A stretch of DNA of 6,057 nucleotides from Blastocatellia bacterium (GTDB lineage Bacteria > Acidobacteriota > Blastocatellia > UBA7656), in the NCBI GenBank assembly GCA_022615215.1, contig JAKEHD010000805.1:1-6057 (forward strand), read 5' to 3'. The notes under the pieces are model-generated. The model was given only the letters and a program-made list of their open reading frames with translations, ran no database searches and had not been told where the DNA came from. The translations under genes and the position numbers were made by a program. The number at the start of each line of letters is the position of its first letter. Positions within the stretch are counted from its first letter, which is position 1. Of the stretch, positions 1 through 5,441 are shown piece after piece.

Positions 1-33
1 GAACGCTTCGACCGTATGCAGTGGCATCTGTAA
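1..33 (+). CDS. possible C-terminal tail of an upstream gene (partial)
   Basis: Frame 1 reads from the window edge as ERFDRMQWHL followed by a TAA stop at 31-33. The codons are ordinary and mostly end in G or C (CGC, TTC, GAC, CAG, CTG), like the confident genes nearby. Low-complexity repeat DNA begins about 30 bases later, as expected where a gene ends and a spacer starts. Ten codons are too few to name a product or to exclude chance. The other plus frames also stay open here, so this call rests only on the position of the stop and on codon style. Confidence 0.3.
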   Translation, partial: ERFDRMQWHL

Positions 34-65
34 GCAATCCTCGCGCAGGGAATTATATCAAATTT

Positions 66-86
66 GTCCGTCGTCCGTTGTCCGGC
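66..86. repeat. heptamer tandem array GTCCGNN, three copies
   Basis: Three consecutive heptamers read GTCCGTC (66-72), GTCCGTT (73-79) and GTCCGGC (80-86). The first five bases are invariant and the last two vary. Such short degenerate heptamer arrays occur in spacers of several bacterial groups, including cyanobacteria; no function can be read from the sequence. Two further heptamer arrays of different sequence lie at 3186-3220 and 3267-3287. Confidence 0.7.
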
Positions 87-90
87 AGCG

Positions 91-178
91 GAGCGTGGTC
101 GCGGGGGAGCAGGGGGGCGTGGTCGCGGGGGAGCAGGGGAGCAGGGGAGCAAGGGAGCGGGGGAGCAGGGGAGCGGGG
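91..178. repeat. G-rich octamer tandem array, 11 units
   Basis: Bases 91-178 divide without a break into eleven octamers around the consensus GAGCAGGG: GAGCGTGG, TCGCGGGG, GAGCAGGG, GGGCGTGG, TCGCGGGG, GAGCAGGG (twice), GAGCAAGG, GAGCGGGG, GAGCAGGG and GAGCGGGG. The first six units also form a 24-base higher-order duplication (93-115 matches 117-139). The period is not a multiple of three, so coding is unlikely. The strand carries many runs of three or more G separated by short loops. Confidence 0.9.
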
Positions 179-200
179 GAACCATAGAGGCAGTGAAGCC

Positions 201-224
201 AGCACCCCAGCACCCCAGCACCCC
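201..224. repeat. C-rich octamer tandem array AGCACCCC, three perfect copies
   Basis: AGCACCCC is repeated three times without change at 201-208, 209-216 and 217-224. It has the same 8-base period as the G-rich array 22 bases to the left. Its reverse complement, GGGGTGCT, matches the left-array permutation GGGGAGCA at six of eight positions, so the two arrays could pair imperfectly. Function unknown. Confidence 0.85.
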
Positions 225-267
225 TGCGCAATGTGTGATCTGTGGTTCGAATCGAGGGCGTCAGAAA

Positions 268-296
268 TTCCAACTTGCGTCATCAGATGCTATACT
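268..296 (+). promoter_or_regulatory. weak sigma70-like promoter candidate for the phosphatase-like/larE run
   Basis: TATACT at 291-296 matches the -10 consensus at five of six positions. Seventeen bases upstream, TTCCAA (268-273) is a poor -35, three of six. Transcription would begin near 303, leaving a leader of about 33 bases before the ATG at 336. This is the only plausible promoter seen between the repeats and the first gene. It is a visual match only. Confidence 0.35.
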
Positions 297-335
297 CCTT
301 CGGAGACCCGATAAATCGTAAATGAGGATTCAGCC

Positions 336-899
336 ATGAAAAAATGTATTTCGCTAATGACTGTTTTGATTCTGTTTTCATCGTTTTCACTTGCGGCTCC
401 CTGGCAGCAGAAGGATGAGCGGCTCAGTAAGATCGAGCAATCTCTCAAAGGCGACGTGCCGAATCTGTTATGCATAAACGAGAACTTCGCCGCAGCGGGC
501 CAGCCCTCCGAACAGGCTTTCGGCAAGATCGCCGAGAACGGCTATCGCTCGGTGTTGAACCTGCGCACCGAATCCGAGATAGATCTTACGCGCGAGCGCG
601 AGCTTGTCGAAAAAGCGGGCATGCGCTACATAAGCATCCCCGTAGCGGGCAACGCGCTCAAGCCGGAACTCGCCGATCAGTTCCTCTCAGCGGTTAAAGA
701 CACAGCCAATCACCCGATGATGATTCACTGCGGCAGCGCGAATCGCGTAGGAGCTTTCTTTATGATCTACAGAGTCGTTGAGCAAGGGTGGCCCGAAGAC
801 AAGGCCCTCGAAGAGGCGACACAGATAGGTCTCAGGAGTCCGGCTTTGAAAAAATTCGCTGAGGACTATATAGCCGGCCGCAAGAAAAGCAATAAATGA
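336..899 (+). CDS. exported CX4R protein-tyrosine-phosphatase-like protein (Blh/DUF442-like)
   Basis: This 187-residue protein begins with a signal peptide: MKK, a hydrophobic stretch to about residue 20, and a likely cleavage site near LAA-PW at 20-21. It is therefore probably periplasmic. The mature part resembles the cysteine phosphatase-like DUF442/Blh family: GQPSEQAFGKIAENGYRSV at 55-73, then NLR (75-77), the strand YISIPV (98-103), and the active-site loop HCGSANRVG at 131-139. Cys132 and Arg137 are four residues apart (CX4R), as in DUF442 proteins, rather than five as in classical tyrosine phosphatases. Substrate is unknown; a role other than phosphatase, such as sulfur or persulfide chemistry, is possible. 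The start is supported by GAGGA at 324-328, seven bases upstream. Its TGA overlaps the larE start as ATGA. Confidence 0.8.
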   Translation: MKKCISLMTVLILFSSFSLAAPWQQKDERLSKIEQSLKGDVPNLLCINENFAAAGQPSEQAFGKIAENGYRSVLNLRTESEIDLTRERELVEKAGMRYISIPVAGNALKPELADQFLSAVKDTANHPMMIHCGSANRVGAFFMIYRVVEQGWPEDKALEEATQIGLRSPALKKFAEDYIAGRKKSNK

Positions 900-1792
900 A
901 CGCAACGAAGAAGAAAGATACCATCGGCTTTAGCCGCATGGAGTTTCAGTTTTTGCCTAGTAGCCTCGATAAAACAACATCGCCGGAAGCGAAAGAGTTG
1001 CGACTTCGCGCGCTCCTTCGAAGCTACGGCTCGGTGATAGTCGCTTTTTCGGGCGGCGTAGATAGCGCATATCTCTCCTACATCGCAGCGAGCGAACTCG
1101 GAGAGCGGGCGCTTGCCGTCACGGGCGAGAGCGCCTCTTATCCGACCTTTCAGCGCGAGATGGCCGACCGCCTCACCGGCGAGTTCGGCATTCGTCACGA
1201 AATAATATTCACAGAGGAATTCGAGGACGCGAACTATACGAGCAATCCGCCGAACCGCTGTTACTACTGCAAGTCGGAACTCTATTCGAAGCTGGAAGAG
1301 TTCGCCCGTTTGCGGGGATTCGAGGTTGTATGCGACGGCACGAATGCCGATGACACTGTGGATTACCGTCCGGGCCGTCAGGCCGCACGAGAACGCGGGG
1401 TGCGCTCGCCGCTTCTCGAATGCGAAATGACAAAAGCCGACATACGCGAGAGGTCGCACCGCGCAGGACTGCCCACATGGAACGAGCCTGCATCGGCGTG
1501 CCTGTCATCGCGCGTGCCTTACGGGCAGGTGGTGACGATTGAGAAACTCTCAATGGTGGATAAAGCGGAAATCGCTCTCAAGCAACTGGGCTTTCGCCAG
1601 GTCCGGGTGCGCCATCACGGTGACATAGCCCGCATAGAGGTCGCAGAATGTGAGATGGCGCGCGCGCTTAATCCTGAAATGGCCGCGCAGATGTCTGCCG
1701 CATTGAAGGCGCTGGGTTTCAAATATGTCGCTCTGGACCTGGAAGGATATAGGACCGGCTCGCTCAATGAAGCGATTGATAGTTCGCAATGA
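896..1792 (+). CDS. larE: LarE, ATP-dependent pyridinium-3,5-biscarboxylate mononucleotide sulfur insertase
   Basis: LarE builds the nickel-pincer nucleotide cofactor of LarA racemases: it adenylates the carboxylates of the pyridinium mononucleotide and inserts sulfur. The PP-loop SGGVDS lies at residues 52-57, followed by GTNADD (148-153), DYRPG (156-160), the active-site segment NEPASACLSSRVPYG (196-210) and the C-terminal RVRHHGDIARIE (237-248). The segment with Cys202 corresponds to the region of Cys176 in Lactobacillus plantarum LarE. Two more cysteines, Cys122 and Cys125 in NRCYYCK, suggest the three-cysteine, iron-sulfur type. At 298 residues it is slightly long: the PP-loop sits about 25 residues later than in the plantarum enzyme, so Met15 (ATG at 938) is an alternative start. 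I chose 896 because its ATG overlaps the upstream stop (ATGA), which fits translational coupling; neither start has a strong ribosome site. larA, larB and larC are not in the window. Confidence 0.92.
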   Translation: MNATKKKDTIGFSRMEFQFLPSSLDKTTSPEAKELRLRALLRSYGSVIVAFSGGVDSAYLSYIAASELGERALAVTGESASYPTFQREMADRLTGEFGIRHEIIFTEEFEDANYTSNPPNRCYYCKSELYSKLEEFARLRGFEVVCDGTNADDTVDYRPGRQAARERGVRSPLLECEMTKADIRERSHRAGLPTWNEPASACLSSRVPYGQVVTIEKLSMVDKAEIALKQLGFRQVRVRHHGDIARIEVAECEMARALNPEMAAQMSAALKALGFKYVALDLEGYRTGSLNEAIDSSQ

Positions 1793-1804
1793 AACCGAGA
1801 AGTT

Positions 1805-2368
1805 ATGGACCTCGATTATTATAAGAATACCCTTGAGCAGGCAGGTGTTCTTTTCGCTCACGGATTGTCGGAGTCCGAAATCGAGAGCATACAAGAGAAG
1901 TATCGCTTTCAGTTTCCTCCTGACTTAAAAGAGTTCTTAATGTTCGCTCTTCCTATCTCGGATGGATTTGTCGATTGGCGTGATGCTACCGAGGATGAAA
2001 TAGCAAATAGGCTTTTATGGCCCTACGAGGGAATCTGCTTCGACATCGAGAATAGTTCATTCTGGCTGGAAGAATGGGGTCAGCAACCGGAGTCTCTTGA
2101 TGAGGCTTTTGCAACAGCAAAAAAAGCGGTTGAGAGTGCTCCCGCTCTCATTCCCATTTACATTCATCGCTACATTCCCGACAGACCTAATGAGGTCGGC
2201 AACCCGGTATTTTCTGTCTACCAGACAGATATTATCTACTACGGCTCTGACCTTGCAGACTACCTTGAGAACGAGTTTAGATATTACTTTGACCGGAGCG
2301 AATACAGTCTGACGGGTGAAATCAAACATATTGAATTCTGGTCACGGTTGGTCGAGAACGGAAGCTAA
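1805..2368 (+). CDS. SMI1/KNR4 (SUKH superfamily) protein
   Basis: This 187-residue cytoplasmic protein has the SUKH pattern. An N-terminal helix pair, LSESEIESIQEKY (21-33), leads into FPPDLKEFL (37-45). An aromatic, acidic middle follows (DWRD, residues 57-60; SFWLEEWG, 85-92). The conserved late strands are PALIPIYIHRYIP (113-125) and NPVFSVYQTDIIYYG (133-147), then an amphipathic DLADYLENEF (149-158). In bacteria SUKH proteins are often immunity proteins against polymorphic toxins, but many are orphans and none of the genes seen here is a toxin, so that role is not supported. It starts 12 bases after the larE stop with only a weak GAGAAG (1797-1802) very close to the ATG, suggesting coupled translation. 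A sampled stretch at its start is about 42% GC against about 68% in a sampled part of larE, hinting at separate acquisition. Confidence 0.85.
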   Translation: MDLDYYKNTLEQAGVLFAHGLSESEIESIQEKYRFQFPPDLKEFLMFALPISDGFVDWRDATEDEIANRLLWPYEGICFDIENSSFWLEEWGQQPESLDEAFATAKKAVESAPALIPIYIHRYIPDRPNEVGNPVFSVYQTDIIYYGSDLADYLENEFRYYFDRSEYSLTGEIKHIEFWSRLVENGS

Positions 2369-2374
2369 CCCGAT

Positions 2375-3169
2375 TCACTCATCACCCGTCAAGCTCTCAT
2401 CTCCACTCTCTCTGAAAGCCCCATGACGGCCCGCGCCCCTGGCAAAGCGTTTCGCTCCGGCAACGGATTCTGCCGCGAGTGCCGCAAGCCCACGATTGAA
2501 TTCGTTAGCCATCGCCTCGTCAAAACTCATATAGAACTGCTCATAAGCAGACAGCCTGTCTCCACGCATGCAGATTTGCGGAAACTCGGCTATCTCACGC
2601 GCAAGTTTTTCCGCCTCTTCGCGCGCCTTCCCCGCAGGCACCACGCGATTTGCAAGACCCATCTCCAGAGCCTCGCGCGCAGCGACCGGTCTCCCCGTGA
2701 GTATCAAATCGAGCGCGCGGGAGAGACCTATCAAACGCGGCAATCTCACGGTCCCGCCGTCGATCAGGGGCACTCCCCATCGGCGGCAAAATACGCCGAG
2801 TGCGGCCGTCTCTTCCATAACACGCAGGTCGCACCACAACGCAAGCTCAAGCCCTCCGGCTACGGCATAACCTGCGATGGCCGCTATGACGGGCTTTTGC
2901 AACCGCAGGCGAGTCGGTCCCATAGGCCCGTCACCCGTCGCCTCAGCACGATTGCCGCGCCCCTTTGAAATCGCTTTGAGGTCGGCCCCCGCGCAGAAAT
3001 TGCCGTGATCGCCATAGAGCACGGCGACCCGTGATTCTTCGTCGGCGTCGAATGCGCGAAACGCTTCACTCAGGGCTTCAGCCGTTTCGCGGTCAACGGC
3101 GTTTCGTACCTCCGGGCGGCTCAGGATCACGGTCGTAACCGGCCCGCTCTTTTCAACATAAACAGCCAT
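2375..3169 (-). CDS. enoyl-CoA hydratase/isomerase (crotonase) family protein
   Basis: This 264-residue protein is full length for the crotonase fold. It shows LSRPEVRNAVD (16-26), the first oxyanion-hole segment FCAGADLKAI (58-67), the second segment GYAVAGGLELALWCDLRV (100-117), then CRRWGVPLIDGGTVRLPRLI (128-147) and LTGRPVAAREALEMGLANRV (157-176). Family members hydrate, isomerise or otherwise transform acyl-CoA through a stabilised enolate. Glu108 matches the first catalytic glutamate of mammalian enoyl-CoA hydratase (Glu144). The second (Glu164) aligns by eye with Cys128 in VFCRRWG, so classical hydratase activity is doubtful and I give no gene symbol. Its start is supported by GAGG (complement of 3176-3179) six bases upstream. 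It converges on the SUKH gene with only six bases between stops, leaving no room for a terminator in the gap. Confidence 0.9.
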   Translation of the reverse strand: MAVYVEKSGPVTTVILSRPEVRNAVDRETAEALSEAFRAFDADEESRVAVLYGDHGNFCAGADLKAISKGRGNRAEATGDGPMGPTRLRLQKPVIAAIAGYAVAGGLELALWCDLRVMEETAALGVFCRRWGVPLIDGGTVRLPRLIGLSRALDLILTGRPVAAREALEMGLANRVVPAGKAREEAEKLAREIAEFPQICMRGDRLSAYEQFYMSFDEAMANEFNRGLAALAAESVAGAKRFARGAGRHGAFRESGDESLTGDE

Positions 3170-3185
3170 AATGCGCCTCGTGAAT

Positions 3186-3220
3186 ATTCAGTCTTCAGCC
3201 ATCAGCTATCAGCTATCAGT
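3186..3220. repeat. heptamer tandem array NNTCAGY, five units
   Basis: Five consecutive heptamers read ATTCAGT, CTTCAGC, CATCAGC, TATCAGC and TATCAGT. TCAG is invariant at positions 3-6 of every unit. On the minus strand this reads as repeated CTGATAG/CTGATGG, a spacer repeat style seen widely in environmental bacterial genomes. No coding frame or dyad is associated with it. Confidence 0.8.
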
Positions 3221-3230
3221 ATGGAAACGG

Positions 3231-3257
3231 TCTGTGTGTTTCTGTGTGTTTCTGTGG
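3231..3257. repeat. decamer tandem array TCTGTGTGTT, two and a half units
   Basis: TCTGTGTGTT occurs perfectly at 3231-3240 and 3241-3250, followed by a partial third unit, TCTGTGG, at 3251-3257. It begins ten bases after the end of the heptamer array to its left. Confidence 0.75.
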
Positions 3258-3266
3258 CCGCGTTCT

Positions 3267-3287
3267 ACTGACCACTGATCACTGCTC
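3267..3287. repeat. heptamer tandem array ACTGNNC, three units
   Basis: Three heptamers, ACTGACC (3267-3273), ACTGATC (3274-3280) and ACTGCTC (3281-3287), end two bases before the S9 peptidase stop codon. They differ from the neighbouring TCAG heptamers in sequence but share the seven-base period. Confidence 0.7.
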
Positions 3288-3289
3288 AA

Positions 3290-5293
3290 CTAATTAGCGC
3301 CGTTCTTGAGATACTTATCGAACCAGCCCGCGACGCGCTGCATGAAATCCAACTGATGCGCTCGCTCTCCGACCCCGTGACCTTCGCGGGGATAAGTGAC
3401 GAACTCCACCGGCACGCCTTTCCACTTCAGGGCGGTGTAAAGCTCCTGCGATTGGCCTATGGGGACGCGAGGGTCTGCCCCCCCATGAATTATCAGCGTG
3501 GGAGTGTTCGCCTTCTTGATGTGCCGAATCGGCGAGCGTTCGAGATACAACTCGTAGTTGTCGTACATAATCGCGTCCCAGTGAACGGTGGAGTTTTCAA
3601 GGAATATGTCGGACGTTCCGGTCATGCTGTACCAGTTCGATATGCCCATCCATGCAACGGATGCCTTGAAGCGTTCACTTGCGAATGTCGCGGCCCACGC
3701 AGAGGTGTATCCGCCATAGCTTCCTCCGCCGACGCCAACGCGGTTCGGGTCGGTGATGCCCTCTTTTACGAGATGGTCTATCCCTGTGAGCATATCCTCG
3801 AACTCCTTGCCCATCAGGTCGCGATGATCGCCCATAGAGTAATTCACGCCTCGCCCTATGCTGCCGCGATAATTCGGATAGAAGGTCGCGTAGCCTTTGC
3901 CCGCGAGCATCTGGCCCCAACGCGAATAGCTCCCAAGCCAGCCGTTCATGTCCGCTCCTTCGGGACCGCCGTGAGGTTGCATAACGGTCGGATAGCGAAC
4001 CCCTCTTTGATACCCTACGGGTTTCACAAGGACGCCTTCTATCTCCCAGCCGTCCGTGCTCTTCCACTTGACGACCTCTTGCTCGCCGAGCGCCACGCCA
4101 TTCAGTTGAGGATTGAACGTAGTCAGGCGATTGAGCGGTTTGTTTGCGGCCTCGCCGAAAAATATCTCATTCGGGTGCGCGGGAGTGTTTGCCGAGATAG
4201 CCATCCATCGGCCGTCGCGGCTGAAGCTCGGACTCGATCCGTGAATGATGGCTTGAGTCAGAAGCGGCTCGCGTTTGCGATCTGCCATAGAGATCGTATA
4301 GGCGGCGTTCTGTTGTCGCTCGATGCTCGAAAAGACAATCGTTGCAGGCTTGCCCGGCTGCCAGTCCAATCCTGTGGTCGTGCCTTCGTAGCCTTTCAGA
4401 AGGTTTTCAGCCGCGCCGCCCGCTGCCGGAATGACGAACGCGCTGCCCGCAAAGGGGTCTTTCATCGCCGTAGCGCCAAGCCAGGCTATCCACTTCCCGT
4501 CGGGAGACCATCGCGGAGAGTTGAGCTTGCCTTTCGTCTCCGTGAGCAATCGAGGTTCGCCGCCTTCGGAAGAGACCGTCATGAGCTTTCTATTCATGAA
4601 GCCGTCATCGACTGTGGGCGTATCGGTGGCCGCGAGGATAAACTTTCGGCCGTCGGGCGACCAGTCGAAATCCTGCACGGTCATATCCGATTTCAAGACG
4701 CGCTTCGTCCCCTTGGTCTTCAGGTCGATTGTATACAAGCGCGCGTGTTTATAATTGTGGTCTGCGATTATCCAGTCGCGCCCCTCGCGCGCGGCCTGAA
4801 GCTCTTCTTTGGTTTTGGCATCGGTCGAGATGTAAGCGATTCGGCTTCCGTCGGGAGACCACTTGAATGCGCTGACGGAATTTTCGGCGCTGGCAAGCGG
4901 CATAGCCTCTCCGCCGCCGGGCCTTATTATGTAGATTTGATATTGGCCCGCGTCGCCGCGTTGAGACAAGAAGGCGATCTGTTTGCCGTCGGGCGACCAC
5001 TGAGGCGCGCGGTCGTTCCTATCGTTATAGGTGAAGCGATAAGCCTGGCCGCCCTTCGTGGGCATCATCCAGATTTCGCTTATCGCCGTGCCCGGTTTTT
5101 CCGTCTCGTGTGGGGTTCTGAAAACCTGAAACACGATGTTGCTGCCGTCGGGCGAAAGTTGTGCATCGGTGATGGTCCTTATGGAAAGTATCAACTCTGG
5201 CGTAAGAGTTTTCTCCTGCGCGAAGCCGTAAGCGGAGACGAAAAGCGCGATCAGGAGAAGGAGTGAAGGACGAAAAATTCTTGCGGGTTTCAT
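3290..5293 (-). CDS. exported S9 family serine peptidase (prolyl oligopeptidase/acylaminoacyl-peptidase type)
   Basis: This 667-residue, two-domain peptidase starts with a signal peptide (hydrophobic core about 10-20; likely cleavage after GFA at 25), so it is probably periplasmic or secreted. The N-terminal beta-propeller carries PD40-type SPDG motifs at 47-50, 100-103, 146-149, 212-215 and 263-266, with a variant SRDG at 358-361. The C-terminal alpha/beta-hydrolase domain begins near residue 405 and contains HGGPEG (441-446), the nucleophile motif GGSYGGY (523-529) with Ser525, Asp607 in HGGADPRVP (603-611) and His639 in REGHG (636-640), a complete catalytic triad. The family cleaves short peptides, usually after proline or by removing blocked N-terminal residues; exact specificity cannot be read here. 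Length is normal. AAAGGGG on the minus strand (5301-5307), seven bases upstream, supports the start. Confidence 0.95.
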   Translation of the reverse strand: MKPARIFRPSLLLLIALFVSAYGFAQEKTLTPELILSIRTITDAQLSPDGSNIVFQVFRTPHETEKPGTAISEIWMMPTKGGQAYRFTYNDRNDRAPQWSPDGKQIAFLSQRGDAGQYQIYIIRPGGGEAMPLASAENSVSAFKWSPDGSRIAYISTDAKTKEELQAAREGRDWIIADHNYKHARLYTIDLKTKGTKRVLKSDMTVQDFDWSPDGRKFILAATDTPTVDDGFMNRKLMTVSSEGGEPRLLTETKGKLNSPRWSPDGKWIAWLGATAMKDPFAGSAFVIPAAGGAAENLLKGYEGTTTGLDWQPGKPATIVFSSIERQQNAAYTISMADRKREPLLTQAIIHGSSPSFSRDGRWMAISANTPAHPNEIFFGEAANKPLNRLTTFNPQLNGVALGEQEVVKWKSTDGWEIEGVLVKPVGYQRGVRYPTVMQPHGGPEGADMNGWLGSYSRWGQMLAGKGYATFYPNYRGSIGRGVNYSMGDHRDLMGKEFEDMLTGIDHLVKEGITDPNRVGVGGGSYGGYTSAWAATFASERFKASVAWMGISNWYSMTGTSDIFLENSTVHWDAIMYDNYELYLERSPIRHIKKANTPTLIIHGGADPRVPIGQSQELYTALKWKGVPVEFVTYPREGHGVGERAHQLDFMQRVAGWFDKYLKNGAN

Positions 5294-5338
5294 AGGCGGT
5301 CCCCTTTCTATACAGTGATTGATTTTAACTGTCCTGTA

Positions 5339-5367
5339 ATTCTACCCGGTTCAGGGGTGAATTGAAA
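5339..5367 (-). promoter_or_regulatory. candidate promoter for the S9 peptidase gene
   Basis: On the minus strand TTTCAA (complement of 5362-5367, three of six to the -35 consensus) is followed after 17 bases by TAGAAT (complement of 5339-5344, five of six to the -10). Transcription would begin near 5332, giving a leader of about 40 bases to the ATG at 5293. The -35 is weak, so this remains a candidate. Confidence 0.35.
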
Positions 5368-5373
5368 CTTGGC

Positions 5374-5389
5374 GTCGTCGATCGATGAC
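5374..5389. promoter_or_regulatory. 16-base dyad upstream of the S9 peptidase promoter candidate
   Basis: GTCGTCGATCGATGAC is symmetric at 14 of 16 positions around a perfect TCGATCGA core. It lies six bases upstream of the candidate -35, a position suited to an activator site. TCGATCGA can also occur by chance in such DNA, and no second copy was seen in the window. Confidence 0.3.
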
Positions 5390-5407
5390 TTGCACATAGA
5401 ATAAGCG

Positions 5408-5423
5408 TTGAATTGTCATTCAA
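5408..5423. promoter_or_regulatory. perfect AT-rich inverted repeat TTGAAT-N4-ATTCAA
   Basis: Two six-base arms, TTGAAT (5408-5413) and ATTCAA (5418-5423), flank TGTC. The element lies 19 bases beyond the stop of the TPR gene and upstream of the S9 gene. It could be an operator half-site pair or a weak 3' stem. As a terminator it is poor, because the stem is short and AT-rich and no T-run follows on the minus strand. Confidence 0.3.
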
Positions 5424-5441
5424 TATGAAAGCCGATCTATT

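Larger units (their letters stand above)
34..335. other. intergenic spacer with tandem repeats, no gene
   Basis: I find no credible gene in this roughly 300-base stretch. Open frames cross it on both strands only because the G-rich repeats lack stop codons; their translations are runs of Gly, Ser, Arg and Ala on one strand and Pro, Leu and Ala on the other. From left to right it holds a short unassigned stretch, a heptamer array (66-86), a G-rich octamer array (91-178), a C-rich octamer triplet (201-224) and about 100 bases of normal composition before the first gene, where a weak promoter candidate lies. A small dyad, CTCC-TTC-GGAG at 295-305, falls in the likely 5' leader. Confidence 0.75.
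3170..3289. other. repeat-filled spacer between the S9 peptidase and crotonase genes
   Basis: The 120 bases between these two co-directional minus-strand genes consist mostly of three different short tandem arrays (3186-3220, 3231-3257, 3267-3287). I see no clear hairpin plus T-run terminator and no good promoter for the crotonase gene. The non-repeat part next to 3170 carries that gene's ribosome site. Confidence 0.7.

Noticed and set aside
231..270. tRNA-like T-loop sequence GGTTCGAATC at 244-253
   Set aside because: The flanking bases do not form the required five-pair T stem (only the innermost pair fits), there is no CCA end, and no anticodon or D arm can be built upstream, where the sequence is C-rich octamers.
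21..321. Overlapping open frames on both strands across the left repeat region
   Set aside because: Translations are low-complexity Gly/Ser/Arg or Pro/Leu/Ala strings created by octamers whose period is not a multiple of three. No ribosome site or domain supports them.
866..1459. 197-codon minus-strand open frame opposite the phosphatase-like/larE junction and larE
   Set aside because: Larger than many real genes but entirely antisense to larE and its coupled neighbour, with no family-like motif.
1209..1553. 114-codon minus-strand open frame within larE
   Set aside because: Shadow frame of a confidently identified gene with no features of its own.
2423..2968. 181-codon plus-strand open frame opposite the crotonase gene
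   Set aside because: Antisense shadow of a clear crotonase gene, with no recognisable motif and no upstream ribosome site of note.
3356..5266. 636-codon open frame on the plus strand opposite the S9 peptidase
   Set aside because: It is the complement of a gene with a full catalytic triad, signal peptide and propeller repeats. Its own translation shows no domain, only a recurrent AVGRP pattern that is the antisense image of the SPDG codons. High GC bias removes stops from this frame.
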